From Sphingomonas telluris (GTDB lineage: Bacteria > Pseudomonadota > Alphaproteobacteria > Sphingomonadales > Sphingomonadaceae), in contig NZ_JAKZHW010000002.1 in assembly GCF_022568775.1 (NCBI RefSeq), positions 261,501 to 325,500 on the forward strand: DNA of 64,000 bases, in the 5' to 3' direction. The translations under genes and the position numbers were made by a program. Shown here one piece after another: positions 25,756 to 36,194 of this stretch. The stretch's first letter is position 1. Every line of letters starts with the position of its first letter. The notes under the pieces are model-generated. The model was not told where the DNA came from. It worked only from the letters and a program-made list of their open reading frames with translations, and ran no database searches.

Positions 25756-26817
25756 CTACTGCACGGCTTCGGTGCGCGTCCCCAGCCCGTACGACTCATA
25801 GAAGGCTGGCAGCGCCGGCGTTTCCTCGGCCGATGGCCGGATACGCGCAAAGCGAGAGCGATATGCCGCCGGGCTAACGCCGAGCCGTTTCGCGAAAGCC
25901 TTGCGCATCGCCTCGTAGCTCGAATGGCCGGACTTGTAGGCGACCTGCTCGACCTTCTCGGATGTCTGCTCCAGCAATCTCTTGGCGATCTCGACGCGAG
26001 CGGTCTCGACCCAGTCGGCAGGCGACGTTCCTGTCGCGGCCTCGAATGCCCGGTAGAAATTGCGCAGGCTCATGTTTGCGCGGTCTGCCAACGCCTCGGT
26101 TCGCAGGTCCTCGCACGGATTCTCGACAATCCAGTTGAGGAGCGACGAAAGCGGGCCTTCGGCGGTCTGCGATTGCAAAGGTGCGCTGAACTGCGACTGC
26201 CCGCCGGGACGCTTCAGGAAAACGACGAGATTGCGCGCCACCAGCAGCGCCAGGGCGTGCCCATAATCCTCCTCTATCATGGCCAGTGCCATGTCGATTC
26301 CGGACGAGATACCTGCAGCGGTCCAAAGGCGACCGTCCTGGACGTAAATGCAGTCGGGCCGCACCTCGATGTCCTCGAACTCGGCCTGCAGCCGCGCACA
26401 ATCTTCCCAGTGAGTGGTCGCCGGGTGGCCGCTCAGAATCCCGGCCCCGGCCATCAGGAATGCGCCGCAGCAGACGGACGCGATCCGGCGCGGCTTGTCG
26501 TGGTTCCTGGATATCCAGTCGATGAGTCGCGGATCGCAGGTCCTGTGATCGACCAGCCCGCCCGTCACGATTACCGTGTCGAATTCTCCGGGGGCCAATT
26601 TGGGAGCCTTGGCGGTCTCGATGCCGACGCCCTGCATGGTGTGGATCAGGCCGCCATCGATCGACAGCGGTTCTATCCGGTACAGGAGAGTGTCGGCTTG
26701 GCCGGTCCGGATGAGGTGCCGGGCGGCCGAAAAGAAGGTGGATGACGGACCTGCGAAATCGAGCAGGTCCGACCCTTCGAAGAGTAGCATTCCAACGCGC
26801 TTCAATTGCCGATCCAT
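25756..26817 (-). CDS. GlxA-type transcriptional regulator (DJ-1/PfpI + AraC)
   Basis: 353 aa from the ATG at 26817 (GGAGAA 6 nt upstream). An N-terminal DJ-1/PfpI-like domain (about 1-190) has VGMLLFEGSDLLDFAGP and the nucleophile-elbow-like region IASVCCGAFLMAGAGIL. It is followed by a C-terminal AraC-type double helix-turn-helix (about 250-340) with ADRANMSLRNFYRAFEAATG and VAYKSGHSSYEAMRKAFAKR. Regulators of this kind respond to small metabolites. The N-terminal domain probably senses rather than catalyses. No obvious target operon adjoins it. Confidence 0.92.
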   Translation of the reverse strand: MDRQLKRVGMLLFEGSDLLDFAGPSSTFFSAARHLIRTGQADTLLYRIEPLSIDGGLIHTMQGVGIETAKAPKLAPGEFDTVIVTGGLVDHRTCDPRLIDWISRNHDKPRRIASVCCGAFLMAGAGILSGHPATTHWEDCARLQAEFEDIEVRPDCIYVQDGRLWTAAGISSGIDMALAMIEEDYGHALALLVARNLVVFLKRPGGQSQFSAPLQSQTAEGPLSSLLNWIVENPCEDLRTEALADRANMSLRNFYRAFEAATGTSPADWVETARVEIAKRLLEQTSEKVEQVAYKSGHSSYEAMRKAFAKRLGVSPAAYRSRFARIRPSAEETPALPAFYESYGLGTRTEAVQ

Positions 26818-26853
26818 GACGGTTCTCCGTCCTTGCGGCTCTGTCGCTGCGCA

Positions 26854-26891
26854 CCCGGCGGGTGACGGCCAGGAAAATGCCACCCGCCGGG
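26854..26891. other. GC-rich stem-loop between urcA and the GlxA-type regulator gene
   Basis: Perfect 11-bp inverted repeat: CCCGGCGGGTG at 26854-26864 and CACCCGCCGGG at 26881-26891, with a 16-nt loop. It follows the UrcA stop (minus strand) by 12 nt and precedes the regulator start by 37 nt. There is no T-run on the minus strand, so it may be a factor-assisted terminator, an mRNA stabilising hairpin, or an operator. Confidence 0.5.
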
Positions 26892-26903
26892 CCTTGAGTC
26901 GAT

Positions 26904-27254
26904 TCACCGTGCGGCGACCTTGATCGCTCCGCTGGAGGCGAGCTGCTGTTTGCTGTCCGCAATCGCCCGGTCGAGCTGCGCCTTGGCGCCCATCATCGCG
27001 CTGTCATAACAGCGCGACCATGCGACCCGAGTGGCCAAGTCGGTGCGTCCATCCGCAAAGCAGATGCGCGAGGCCGCGCGATGGATGCGCCCGCTCAGCG
27101 TCGCAAGGCCGCTCGGAGATCCGATATCGAGATCCGCAAAGGTGACGACGGCGGTCGGAACTCCACCCTCGACGACGACGGGGCTTTCACCCTGGGCGAA
27201 CGCGGGCGCTGCAACCAGCGCGACACTCATGAGAGCTGCTTTGACCATCTGCAT
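26904..27254 (-). CDS. UrcA family exported protein
   Basis: 116 aa from the ATG at 27254 (GAGGAG 8 nt upstream). A signal peptide (MQMVKAALMSVALVAAPAFA) precedes the UrcA domain: AVVTFADLDIGSPSGLATLSGRIHRAASRIC and VAWSRCYDSAMMGAKAQLDRAI. Two conserved cysteines probably pair. UrcA proteins are small periplasmic proteins of unknown role that are numerous in sphingomonads and caulobacters. Confidence 0.9.
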   Translation of the reverse strand: MQMVKAALMSVALVAAPAFAQGESPVVVEGGVPTAVVTFADLDIGSPSGLATLSGRIHRAASRICFADGRTDLATRVAWSRCYDSAMMGAKAQLDRAIADSKQQLASSGAIKVAAR

Positions 27255-27436
27255 CTTGCGTCTCCTCGGAATGAACGATCGCCATGACCGTCCATTCCCG
27301 AAAGCTAAGCCCATGGTCTTCCGTCCAAAATGACAGAACCACCTCGATTCGTGCCAAAGTCGGGCGCAACACTGGCGGTTCCCGCTTCACAGCGCAGGGG
27401 AATTGGCGGAAGCTGGCCTCCAGGGGGAGATCCGAT

Positions 27437-27832
27437 ATGCCTGTCGAACTGCACATTGCCGCTTGGGGAGCGATCCTGCTCCTCGTTCACATCTTCGCCG
27501 CGGTTCACCTCAAGACGAAGCAGTACGGCCGCGACTGGAATGTCGGCGCCCGTGACGAAGCCGTTCCGCCGCTCAATCCTGTGGCCGGCAGGCTCGCGCG
27601 GGCGCAGGCGAACTTCCTCGAGACATTTCCCATTGCGATCGTCGCCTTGCTTGGCGTCGTCATCGCCGGCCGGACGAGTGCCTGGACGGCCCTTGGCGGG
27701 TGGATATGGCTGGGCGCGCGCACTATCTATCTTCCGCTGTACGGCTTCGGTGTGCCGGTCGTGCGCACGGCGGTTTTCGTGATCAGCCTGGTTGGCCTGC
27801 TGATGGTGCTGAAACCGCTTCTGCTGGGCTGA
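27437..27832 (+). CDS. MAPEG family membrane protein
   Basis: 131 aa from the ATG at 27437, preceded by GGGGGAGA. Four hydrophobic segments with the MAPEG pattern: RDWNVGARDEAVPPLNPVAGRLARAQANFLETFPI, then WIWLGARTIYLPLYGFGVPVVRT. MAPEG proteins are glutathione-related membrane enzymes in eukaryotes; bacterial substrates are mostly unknown. Inner membrane. Confidence 0.88.
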   Translation: MPVELHIAAWGAILLLVHIFAAVHLKTKQYGRDWNVGARDEAVPPLNPVAGRLARAQANFLETFPIAIVALLGVVIAGRTSAWTALGGWIWLGARTIYLPLYGFGVPVVRTAVFVISLVGLLMVLKPLLLG

Positions 27833-27882
27833 CCCGCTCGGCCGCTGGCATCCACCCAACAGCCTGCTAGACCCGCTCGTTC

Positions 27883-30732
27883 ATGTCCGAAATCGAAACT
27901 GCCGAAGCGCCCGCGACCGAGAAGACGGTCACCAATCACCTCTACCTCGTCGACGGGTCGAGCTACATCTTCCGTGCCTATCACCGCCTGCCGCCGCTGA
28001 CCAACCGGCACGGCATGAACGTCGGCGCGGTCTACGGCTATACAGCGATGCTGTGGAAGCTGGCGGACGGGCTGAAGCAGGCCGAGGGCCCGACCCACAT
28101 GGCCGTCATCCTCGACGCGTCGGAGCATACGCACCGCAACGAGATGTACGACCAGTACAAGGCGCACCGCCCGCCGCCGCCGGAAGACCTCGTCCCGCAA
28201 TTCCCGCTGATCCGTGTCGCGACGCGGGCCTTCTCGATCCCTTGCATCGAAAAGGCAGGGCTCGAAGCCGACGACATCATCGCCTGCTACGTGATGGCGG
28301 CGAAAAAGGCCGGCTGGAAGGTGACGATCGTCAGTTCCGACAAGGACCTGATGCAGCTCGTCGAGGATGGCGCCGTAGACATGCTCGACACGATGAACGA
28401 CCGCCGGATCGACGAAGCCGCGGTGCATGACAAGTTCGGCGTGGGTCCCGAGAAGGTCGGCGAAGTCCTCGCACTGATGGGCGACAGCGTCGATAACGTC
28501 CCGGGCGTTCCAGGCGTTGGTCCGAAGACGGCGACCCAGCTGATTCAGGATTACGGAAGCGTCGAGGGCGTGCTGGCCGCGGTCGAGGAGATCAAGAAGC
28601 CGAAGCTCAAGCAGAACCTGATCGAGCACGCGGAAGCGGCGCGCCTGTCTCGCGAGCTCGTTCGGCTGGTCTGCGATGCACCGCTTCCGGAGCCGCTCGA
28701 CGAGCTGATCTTGAAGGGCATTCCGCCGGAGCCGCTCAAGGAATTCCTAGAGGACCAAGGGTTCAAGACCCTGCTCAACCGCATGGTGGGCGGCGGTCCG
28801 ACGAACACCGGCGCGACCGTTCGGAATGACGTCATGGCGGCGCTCGACCGCAGACCGGCGTCCAAGATTACCGAGCCGGACGCGCCCGAGAAGATCGAAG
28901 TGGACGTCTCTAAATACGAGACGGTGACCGACGAAGCCGCGCTCGACCGCTGGATCGCCGAGGCGCGCGCGCAGGGCTATGTCGCGGTCGACACCGAAAC
29001 CGATTGCATCGACTGCATCATTGCCAAGCTCGCGGGCATCAGCCTTGCGACGGGGCCGAACCGCGCCTGCTACATTCCGGTGGGACATGTCGGCGGCGAC
29101 TTGCTCTCCGAAACGCCGAACCAGCTTCCCCTGCAGCTCGTGCTCGACCGGCTCAAGCCGCTCCTCGAAGACCCGGCGGTCCTGAAGATCGGCCACAATC
29201 TCAAGTACGACTGGGTGATGTTCGACAAAGCGGGCATCGACGTCGCACCATACGACGACACCATGCTGATGAGCTTCGATCTCGATGCGGGGCGCAGCTT
29301 CGGCCACAACCTGACCGACCTCGCGAAGTCGCAGTTCGAGCATGAGTGCATCAGCTTCAAGTCGCTGTGCGGGACGGGCGCGAGGCAGATCACCTTCGAC
29401 AAGGTGCCGCTGAAGGAAGCGACTGAATATGCGGGCGAGGACGCGGACATCGCGCTGCGCCTCTGGCATCGCTTCAAGCCGCGCATGACCACTGAAAACG
29501 CCGAGCGCGTCTACAAGCGGGTCGACCAGCCGCTCATCCCCGTGATCGGGCGGATGGAACGGCGCGGCGTGAAGGTGGACCGCGACTATCTCGCGGGTTT
29601 GAGCAAGACATTCTCGGAAGAGATTTCGAAGCTCGAGGAGCGGATCTACGAAGCTGCCTGCGGTCCATTCACCATCGGCTCGCCGCAGCAGCTCGGCGAC
29701 GTGCTCTACGGCCGGCTCGGCCTGAAGGGCGGGCGCAAGGGCAAGAGCGGGCACTATTCGACCGACGTGAACGAGCTCGAACGGCTCGCGAGTGAAGGCG
29801 TCAATTGCGCGCGGCTGGTACTCGACTGGCGCCAGCTGACGAAGCTCCGCTCGACCTACACCGAGGCACTGCAATCGGTGATCAATCCCGAGACGGGTCG
29901 TGTCCACACCAGCTTCAGCCTCACCGGCGCGCAGACGGGACGGCTCTCCTCGAACGACCCAAACCTGCAGAACATCCCGATCCGCACCGAGCTGGGCCGC
30001 AAGATCCGCGACGCCTTCGTTGCCGAGCCCGGTTACGTGCTGATGAGTGCCGACTACAGCCAGATCGAGCTGCGCATCGCCGCGCACATGGCCGACGTGC
30101 CGCAGCTGAAGGAGGCGTTCCGCGAGGGCGCGGACATCCACAACATCACCGCGGAGGAGCTGTTCGGCTCTGCCGATCGTGAGAACCGTAACAAGGCGAA
30201 GACGGTCAACTTCGCCATCCTCTACGGCGTCTCCCCTTGGGGACTCGCGTCACGCATGGGCGTCCCGAAGGAGGAGGGGCAGGCGATCATCGCCCGCTAC
30301 TTCGAGCGCTTCCCGGGCATCCGCCAATATATCGATGACACGCTGCAGTTCGTGCGGTCGCACGGCTACACGAAGACACTGTTCGGCCGGAAGACGCACT
30401 TCTATCCGAACATCAAGTCGCCCAACCCCTCCATCCGCGGCGGGGCCGAGCGCGCGGCGATCAATGCTCCCATCCAGGGCACCAGCGCGGACCTCATCAA
30501 GCGGGCCATGACGCGTATGGATGGCGCATTGGCAGAGGCGGGTCTCGATGGTGTCCGCATGCTCTTGCAGGTGCACGACGAACTCGTCTTCGAAGTGCCC
30601 GACGGGCGGGAGCAGGAAGCGGCCGAAGTGGTTCGGAGGGTCATGGCCACCGCCGCCGAGCCCGCGATCAAGCTGGACGTCCCCCTCGATGTCGAAGTGG
30701 GTTGGGGCGAGCATTGGGGCGCGGCGCATTGA
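27883..30732 (+). CDS. polA: DNA polymerase I
   Basis: 949 aa, all three domains present. 5'-3' exonuclease about 1-300 (LYLVDGSSYIFRAYH, GLEADDIIACY). 3'-5' proofreading domain about 350-540 with intact motifs: DTET (Exo I), HNLKYD (Exo II), YAGEDAD (Exo III). Polymerase domain with motif A DYSQIELR, motif B RNKAKTVNFAILYG and motif C QVHDELVFE. It fills repair gaps and removes RNA primers. The next gene starts inside its stop codon. Confidence 0.98.
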   Translation: MSEIETAEAPATEKTVTNHLYLVDGSSYIFRAYHRLPPLTNRHGMNVGAVYGYTAMLWKLADGLKQAEGPTHMAVILDASEHTHRNEMYDQYKAHRPPPPEDLVPQFPLIRVATRAFSIPCIEKAGLEADDIIACYVMAAKKAGWKVTIVSSDKDLMQLVEDGAVDMLDTMNDRRIDEAAVHDKFGVGPEKVGEVLALMGDSVDNVPGVPGVGPKTATQLIQDYGSVEGVLAAVEEIKKPKLKQNLIEHAEAARLSRELVRLVCDAPLPEPLDELILKGIPPEPLKEFLEDQGFKTLLNRMVGGGPTNTGATVRNDVMAALDRRPASKITEPDAPEKIEVDVSKYETVTDEAALDRWIAEARAQGYVAVDTETDCIDCIIAKLAGISLATGPNRACYIPVGHVGGDLLSETPNQLPLQLVLDRLKPLLEDPAVLKIGHNLKYDWVMFDKAGIDVAPYDDTMLMSFDLDAGRSFGHNLTDLAKSQFEHECISFKSLCGTGARQITFDKVPLKEATEYAGEDADIALRLWHRFKPRMTTENAERVYKRVDQPLIPVIGRMERRGVKVDRDYLAGLSKTFSEEISKLEERIYEAACGPFTIGSPQQLGDVLYGRLGLKGGRKGKSGHYSTDVNELERLASEGVNCARLVLDWRQLTKLRSTYTEALQSVINPETGRVHTSFSLTGAQTGRLSSNDPNLQNIPIRTELGRKIRDAFVAEPGYVLMSADYSQIELRIAAHMADVPQLKEAFREGADIHNITAEELFGSADRENRNKAKTVNFAILYGVSPWGLASRMGVPKEEGQAIIARYFERFPGIRQYIDDTLQFVRSHGYTKTLFGRKTHFYPNIKSPNPSIRGGAERAAINAPIQGTSADLIKRAMTRMDGALAEAGLDGVRMLLQVHDELVFEVPDGREQEAAEVVRRVMATAAEPAIKLDVPLDVEVGWGEHWGAAH

Positions 30733-32270
30733 GCACAGCGCCTGCAACCGCCCCCGCACCAGCCGCTGACCTTGCAGCGCTGGCCCGTGGAGGGCGGATC
30801 AACTTCCTGGGGTTTTGCGTAAGGCTGGCCGCGCGCCTGCCGTTCCTTTTCATCGCGGGCCGCATCTATGGCGCAGCGGTCCTGGGACGCTTCGCTTATG
30901 CCATCCTGATCGTCGAGTTCGCCGCGCAGCTCGCGACGCTCGGCCTGAAGCGCGGACTCGCGCGCCAGCTCGCGGAGACCGACAAGCCGCATGCCTGCGT
31001 CGCCTGGGACGCCCTGGTCGTTTCCGCCATTGGCGCGGCGATCGCCATGGCCGTGCTGATGCTGTTCCCGCAGGCGATGTTCCCGAACAGCCAGGTCACG
31101 GGACTCGACTGGCTGCTGCCGATCACGATCATCGCTCTGGCCTGGTCGGACATCATGTTGGCCGCGCTCGCCTATCGCCATGACGTCACGTCGACCGTGC
31201 GCGCCCGCGCGATCGTCGAGCCGATCACGATCAGCGCGGCGGCCTACATCTGGTCGTTCTGGTCGCTAAGGGACGGGCTGATCATCGCCTACGTCCTGTC
31301 GATGATCGCCGCGCTCGTCGCCTCGATCATTCCGTTCGTGCGCACATACGGCGTCCCGCATGGCTGGACGCTCAATCCGCGTACTTTGTGGAAGATGGCG
31401 AAGCGGAACATCCCCGTCGCGGCTGCCGACGCCGTCGAGTGGGGATCGCGGCGCATCGACATCGCCGTCCTCGGCCTCTTCTTCTCGCCGACGGTGGTCG
31501 GCATCTACTACGTGGCGCAGAACGTCGCGTCGCTGCCGGCCAAGCTCAAGACCAGCTTCGATCCGATCCTCGGACCCGTGATCGCCCGCAACCTCCAGGA
31601 AGGCGACAAGGCTGCCGTCGCGAAGCAGGTCCGCCAGGTAGGCTTCTGGGTGATCGCCGCGCAGCTCGGCGTCGCGCTCGCCCTGGCGATTCCCGGAGAG
31701 GCAGTTATGGGTCTGGTCGGTCCGGCGTTCGTATCCGGCACGGCGGCGCTGGCCTTCTTGCTGGCGGCCGAAGTCGTCGCGGCCATGGCTGCCGTTAGCG
31801 AAGCTGCTCTCATCTACGTCGCGCGCCACCGGAACATGCTTGTCAGCCTCGCCATGCTGGCACTCGAAGCCATCTTCGCGATTGCATTGATCGTCGGCAT
31901 GCGCGCGTTCGACTGGCCCGTCATGTTCCAGGCGACGGGCCCAGCGATCGGCCTGATGCTCGCGCTGGGATTCGCAGCAGTGGTCAAGTCGAGGATGCTT
32001 TGCCGGATTCTCGGCGAGCGAGTGAACGGCTGGCGCTGGCCGCTCATCTGGGCGGCTGCCGCGGGCACGCTTGTCGGTTGGCTCGCGACCTTCCTGCCCG
32101 AATGGGCCGAGCTGGTCTTCGGCATCCCCGCGATCCTGCTGGCGTTCGGTGCCGTGCTCTGGACCAAGGGTTTCGGGCCCGAAGACCGCCAGCTCTTCCG
32201 CCTCTCGAAGGAAGACGTCGAAGAGCTTCAGGTCCCCGCGCCCGGAACTACGGGGGACGCCGTCCGCTAG
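30729..32270 (+). CDS. Wzx/MATE-like polysaccharide flippase
   Basis: 513 aa from the TTG at 30729, overlapping the polA stop. It has about 12-14 hydrophobic segments. [31 protein letters not shown] at the start and [32 protein letters not shown] in the middle match the polysaccharide biosynthesis/Wzx branch of the MOP superfamily. It probably moves lipid-linked oligosaccharide across the inner membrane. No glycosyltransferases adjoin it here. Ends on CTAG shared with purH. Confidence 0.85.
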   Translation: MSTAPATAPAPAADLAALARGGRINFLGFCVRLAARLPFLFIAGRIYGAAVLGRFAYAILIVEFAAQLATLGLKRGLARQLAETDKPHACVAWDALVVSAIGAAIAMAVLMLFPQAMFPNSQVTGLDWLLPITIIALAWSDIMLAALAYRHDVTSTVRARAIVEPITISAAAYIWSFWSLRDGLIIAYVLSMIAALVASIIPFVRTYGVPHGWTLNPRTLWKMAKRNIPVAAADAVEWGSRRIDIAVLGLFFSPTVVGIYYVAQNVASLPAKLKTSFDPILGPVIARNLQEGDKAAVAKQVRQVGFWVIAAQLGVALALAIPGEAVMGLVGPAFVSGTAALAFLLAAEVVAAMAAVSEAALIYVARHRNMLVSLAMLALEAIFAIALIVGMRAFDWPVMFQATGPAIGLMLALGFAAVVKSRMLCRILGERVNGWRWPLIWAAAAGTLVGWLATFLPEWAELVFGIPAILLAFGAVLWTKGFGPEDRQLFRLSKEDVEELQVPAPGTTGDAVR

Positions 32271-33859
32271 TGGCGGAAGTGGCGCATGCCCGTGAAGACC
32301 ATCGCCAGACCGGCCTCGTCGGCAGCGGCGATCACTTCATCGTCACGGATCGATCCGCCGGGCTGAATGACCGCGGTTGCGCCAGCCTCAACCGCAGCCA
32401 GCAGCCCGTCCGCGAAGGGGAAGAACGCGTCCGACGCGACGGCTGATCCGACCGTGTGCGGCTCCGCCCAGCCGTGCGTTTCAGCCGCTTCTCGGGCCTT
32501 GGCGGCTGCAATGCGCGCGCTGTCGCGGCGGTTCATCTGGCCGGCGCCGATCCCCGCAGTTGCGCCGTCCTTGGCGTAGACGATCGCGTTCGACTTCACG
32601 TGCTTGGCCACAGTCCAGGCGAACATGCAGTCGCGAAGCTCCTGCTCGGTCGGCTGCCGTTTGGTGACGACTTTCAGATCGTCCGGGGCAATAGCGCCGT
32701 TGTCGCGGTCTTGAACCAGAATGCCCCCGGCGATGACTGCGACGGTCTGCCCGCCCCGCTTCGGATCGGGCAGCCCGCCCGTCAGTAGCAGGCGCAGGTT
32801 CTTCTTCTTCGCGAAGATCGTCTTCGCATCCTCGTCCGCGTCGGGAGCGACGACGACTTCGGTGAAGATCTGCGTGATCGCTTCGGCCGTCGCTGCATCG
32901 AGCGGCCGGTTGGTCGCCACGATGCCGCCGAACGCCGAGACGCTGTCGCACGCGAGCGCTTCGTTCCACGCATCGAGCAGTGTGTCCGCGCTCGCTACGC
33001 CACACGGGTTCGCATGCTTTACGATGACGACCGTCGGCGGCGCATCGCGGAACTCGGCGACGAGCTCCAGCGCCGCATTGGCGTCGTTGAGATTGTTGTA
33101 GCTGAGCTCCTTGCCCTGCACCTGCTCGGCCTGGGCGATGCCGGTCGCATGGGGTCCGACGGGCAGATAAAGCGCCGCCTGCTGGTGCGGATTCTCGCCG
33201 TAGCGGAGCGGCATCTTCAGCTTGCTCGCCCGCGTCCACAGCGGCGGGAACCGCTCGCCCTGGTCGGCGAAGGCGAACCATTGCGAGATGGTGGAGTCAT
33301 ATGCGGCCGTCAGCGCATAGGCCTTGGCCGCCAGCCGCTTGCGGAACTCGTATGACGTCGCGCCGCCATTCTCGTCGAGTTGCTTCAACAGCTCGGCATA
33401 GTCCGCCGGGTCGGTGACGATGGCGACGAACGCGTGGTTCTTGGCCGCCGAGCGGACCATGGAGGGGCCGCCGATGTCGATATTCTCTATGATCTCATCG
33501 CGAGCCGCTCCGCGAGCGACCGTCGCTTCAAACGGATAAAGGTTCACGACGACGAGATCGATGGACCCGATCCCATGCTCCTCCATTGCTGCCGCATGTT
33601 CGGGATTGTTGCGGACGCCGAGCAACCCGCCGTGGACCTTCGGGTGGAGCGTCTTCACCCGTCCGTCCATCATTTCCGGGAAGCCCGTGAGGTCCGAAAT
33701 GTCGCGGACCTGGTGTCCGAGCTCGCGCAGCTTCGCGGCCGTTCCTCCCGTCGAGACCAATTCGACGCCGCGCTTCGAGAGGCCTTCGGCCAGCGCGTCG
33801 AGCCCGCTCTTGTCGGAAAGGGAGATGAGCGCCCTTTTGACGGGGACGAGGTCGGTCAT
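32267..33859 (-). CDS. purH: Bifunctional AICAR transformylase/IMP cyclohydrolase
   Basis: 530 aa from the ATG at 33859 (AAGGAA upstream). N-terminal IMP cyclohydrolase part ([48 protein letters not shown]). C-terminal AICAR transformylase part has [23 protein letters not shown] and [10 protein letters not shown]. It ends in GMRHFRH. Catalyses the last two steps of IMP synthesis. Last gene of the rsmB-rpe-heparinase-purH run. Confidence 0.97.
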   Translation of the reverse strand: MTDLVPVKRALISLSDKSGLDALAEGLSKRGVELVSTGGTAAKLRELGHQVRDISDLTGFPEMMDGRVKTLHPKVHGGLLGVRNNPEHAAAMEEHGIGSIDLVVVNLYPFEATVARGAARDEIIENIDIGGPSMVRSAAKNHAFVAIVTDPADYAELLKQLDENGGATSYEFRKRLAAKAYALTAAYDSTISQWFAFADQGERFPPLWTRASKLKMPLRYGENPHQQAALYLPVGPHATGIAQAEQVQGKELSYNNLNDANAALELVAEFRDAPPTVVIVKHANPCGVASADTLLDAWNEALACDSVSAFGGIVATNRPLDAATAEAITQIFTEVVVAPDADEDAKTIFAKKKNLRLLLTGGLPDPKRGGQTVAVIAGGILVQDRDNGAIAPDDLKVVTKRQPTEQELRDCMFAWTVAKHVKSNAIVYAKDGATAGIGAGQMNRRDSARIAAAKAREAAETHGWAEPHTVGSAVASDAFFPFADGLLAAVEAGATAVIQPGGSIRDDEVIAAADEAGLAMVFTGMRHFRH

Positions 33860-33876
33860 TCGAATTCCTTCTTTAT

Positions 33877-35520
33877 TCAGCTCGAGCGGCGGAACTGCCA
33901 GGCCACGTCGCCGCCGATAGCCGCGACTTCGCCCTGAATCACCAAATGAGTCGTTGGAACGGGCTGGCCGCGCCCGTCGATCACCAGGCTTTCCTCGATT
34001 CCGAGGTTCGCTCCGCGGCAGCGAAAATTCCAAGGAGGGGCGCCGGGCGAGCGGAGGATCGCGCCCATTCCGTCGGCGGTCAGGGTTGGTTCGACGCCCG
34101 GAGCGAGATGGAAGCGAATGGCGTATGGGGCGGCGTCCTTGATCTTCCGCCGGCCCTTCGGAAGCATCTGGTCGGCGCCGCGCAGCTCCTTGCCGTCATT
34201 GCCGAGCATGAGGCTGCGCTTGTGGACGAGCCCAAAGGCACGGGCGTATCCATCGTGAGTAGCTTCGAGGCGGCTGCAGTCATTGTCTTCGCTGCGGTCG
34301 ACGCTGACGTCCTCGACGCCCTTGCCGAGTGATCCGTCGGTCAGGATCGCCGTCGAGTTCGTATCCGATAACACGAGCGTGCTGTGCGCGGCGGTCGACC
34401 GCAGTGCTTCGGTCAGCTCCTCGGGAAGGCTTGTCGGGAGGGGCGCGGGGCCGCCGCAATTGACGACGAGCCGCTGCGCTCCGTCCGAAAGTTCAAACGC
34501 CAATGTGGAGGCGCACCCCCTCGGCGCCATCTTCGCCGGTGGAGGCGGAGCCGCGTCGATCACCAGCACAGTGCCGAGAGCCGACATGCGGTGATAACCC
34601 CATCCTCGTGCCTGCCGGAGGGGCCGCGCACGGATTCCACAGCCTTCGACGAGCGCGTGCAGGCGAGCGGCATCGCCGGGATTGCCGCCTTGCCAGCTCG
34701 ACAGTGCGCCGTCGCCCATCGTGACCCCATGAAGAGCGGCCAAGGCGGCGGCGATGGCGGCCTCGATACTTTCGGGCAGGCTTTGCTTGGCGGCGGAATA
34801 GGTCGCGCGAAGAAGCTGGAGCCGGTCAACCAGCCGGACCTGCTCGTAGGGCGTCCGGCTGATCAGTCCGCCGTCTTCGAATTGAGCCGTCGACAACGCT
34901 CGCGCCAATCCGGATTCGCCGCGCGCGACGCGCGAAACGCCGCCCTGGATAAGCATGCCCGCGGCGACGCTGCCCGCCCAGGCGGTGATCCGGGGCAATC
35001 CTGGGAGCGCCTTCTCCGCGTTGGCGTCGAGGTGCCGGGCGCCACGCACCATCGTGTTGAGAAGGGCGGAGCGATACCCGGCGTCGCGGCTTGAAAGGAT
35101 GTAGGGCGCGTAAGCCATCCAATAGAGGATGCGCTCGCCCCAAAGGTCGGGCCTCCAGGCGTCGTCGACGCGCGTTCCATGGGATAGCAGCCAGCGGCCG
35201 GCGAGCGCTTCGGCGACGCGCGCGCCCTTCTCGCGCGATGCGGCCGCGGCTAGGTCGCGGAGCCAGGAGAAGCCCTGCAACTCCCTGCCAATTGGGCTGT
35301 CGACGCCGAGATGCGCAAAATCGAGGTCGGTCAGCGAAACGCTTTCGTTGCCCAGCACGAAGCGGCCGGCGAGGATCGCCTCGCCTCGCTGCCTTTCGCC
35401 CTGCACATGGTCGCGCGGTACAGCGACGAGCTTTAGCGGCTGCCGGCCCGAGGCGAACAGACGCGAAAGGAGCGGACGCTTGGCAAGCTTGCGGACGACC
35501 GCCGCGGCGTCAGCGCTCAT
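33877..35520 (-). CDS. Heparinase II/III family protein
   Basis: 547 aa. An N-terminal alpha/alpha toroid region ([51 protein letters not shown]) is followed by a beta-rich heparinase II/III-like domain from about residue 330 ([32 protein letters not shown]). No signal peptide is visible. The family cleaves uronic-acid polysaccharides, but this conserved member between rpe and purH in alphaproteobacteria has no assigned substrate. Start overlaps the rpe stop by 4 nt. Confidence 0.9.
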   Translation of the reverse strand: MSADAAAVVRKLAKRPLLSRLFASGRQPLKLVAVPRDHVQGERQRGEAILAGRFVLGNESVSLTDLDFAHLGVDSPIGRELQGFSWLRDLAAAASREKGARVAEALAGRWLLSHGTRVDDAWRPDLWGERILYWMAYAPYILSSRDAGYRSALLNTMVRGARHLDANAEKALPGLPRITAWAGSVAAGMLIQGGVSRVARGESGLARALSTAQFEDGGLISRTPYEQVRLVDRLQLLRATYSAAKQSLPESIEAAIAAALAALHGVTMGDGALSSWQGGNPGDAARLHALVEGCGIRARPLRQARGWGYHRMSALGTVLVIDAAPPPPAKMAPRGCASTLAFELSDGAQRLVVNCGGPAPLPTSLPEELTEALRSTAAHSTLVLSDTNSTAILTDGSLGKGVEDVSVDRSEDNDCSRLEATHDGYARAFGLVHKRSLMLGNDGKELRGADQMLPKGRRKIKDAAPYAIRFHLAPGVEPTLTADGMGAILRSPGAPPWNFRCRGANLGIEESLVIDGRGQPVPTTHLVIQGEVAAIGGDVAWQFRRSS

Positions 35521-36179
35521 CCGTCTCCCCTAAGGGCGGCGATGTTGGCGGCGTAATCGTTCGGTCCGCCACGGAAAACGGCCGTGCCCGCGACGAGAGC
35601 GGTCGCGCCCGCATTCACGGCCTGACGCGCCGTAGTCGTGTCGATCCCACCGTCCACCTCGAGGGTAACGTTCAAGCTCTCCTTGGAGATGCGGTTGGCG
35701 ATCGCCTCAATCTTGCGCAGCTGGCTGGTGATGAACTTCTGGCCGCCGAAGCCCGGGTTCACGCTCATCACGAGGACGAGGTCGATCTCCTCGAGGACGT
35801 AGTCGAGCACCTTTGCCGGCGTTGCAGGGTTGAGCGACACGCCCGCTTTCTTGCCCAGCCCTTTGATGCGCTGGATCGTGCGGTGGAGGTGCGGCCCGGC
35901 TTCCGGATGGACGGTGATGATATCGGCCCCGGCCTCCGCGAACGCGTCGAGGAACGGGTCGATCGGCGAGATCATCAGGTGGACGTCGAAGGGCTTGGGC
36001 GAGTGCGGCCGCAATGCCTTCACGACGCCCGGCCCGATCGTGATGTTCGGCACGAAATGGCCGTCCATGACGTCGACGTGGATCCAGTCGGCTCCCGCCT
36101 CGTCGATCGCGCGCACTTCTTCGCCGAGCATGGCGAAGTCGGCGGACAGGATGGACGGAGAGATGACGGGGTGAACCAT
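35517..36179 (-). CDS. rpe: Ribulose-phosphate 3-epimerase
   Basis: 220 aa TIM barrel. Motifs [50 protein letters not shown] and EVDGGID give the metal-binding His/Asp set. It interconverts ribulose 5-phosphate and xylulose 5-phosphate in the pentose phosphate pathway. Fifteen nt downstream of rsmB on the same strand. Confidence 0.97.
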   Translation of the reverse strand: MVHPVISPSILSADFAMLGEEVRAIDEAGADWIHVDVMDGHFVPNITIGPGVVKALRPHSPKPFDVHLMISPIDPFLDAFAEAGADIITVHPEAGPHLHRTIQRIKGLGKKAGVSLNPATPAKVLDYVLEEIDLVLVMSVNPGFGGQKFITSQLRKIEAIANRISKESLNVTLEVDGGIDTTTARQAVNAGATALVAGTAVFRGGPNDYAANIAALRGDG

Positions 36180-36194
36180 GGTCCCGATTAAACG

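Noticed and set aside
28747..30141. 464-codon open frame antisense to polA
   Set aside because: Shadow of polA; composition is typical of reverse-frame translation and the sense strand carries all polymerase motifs.
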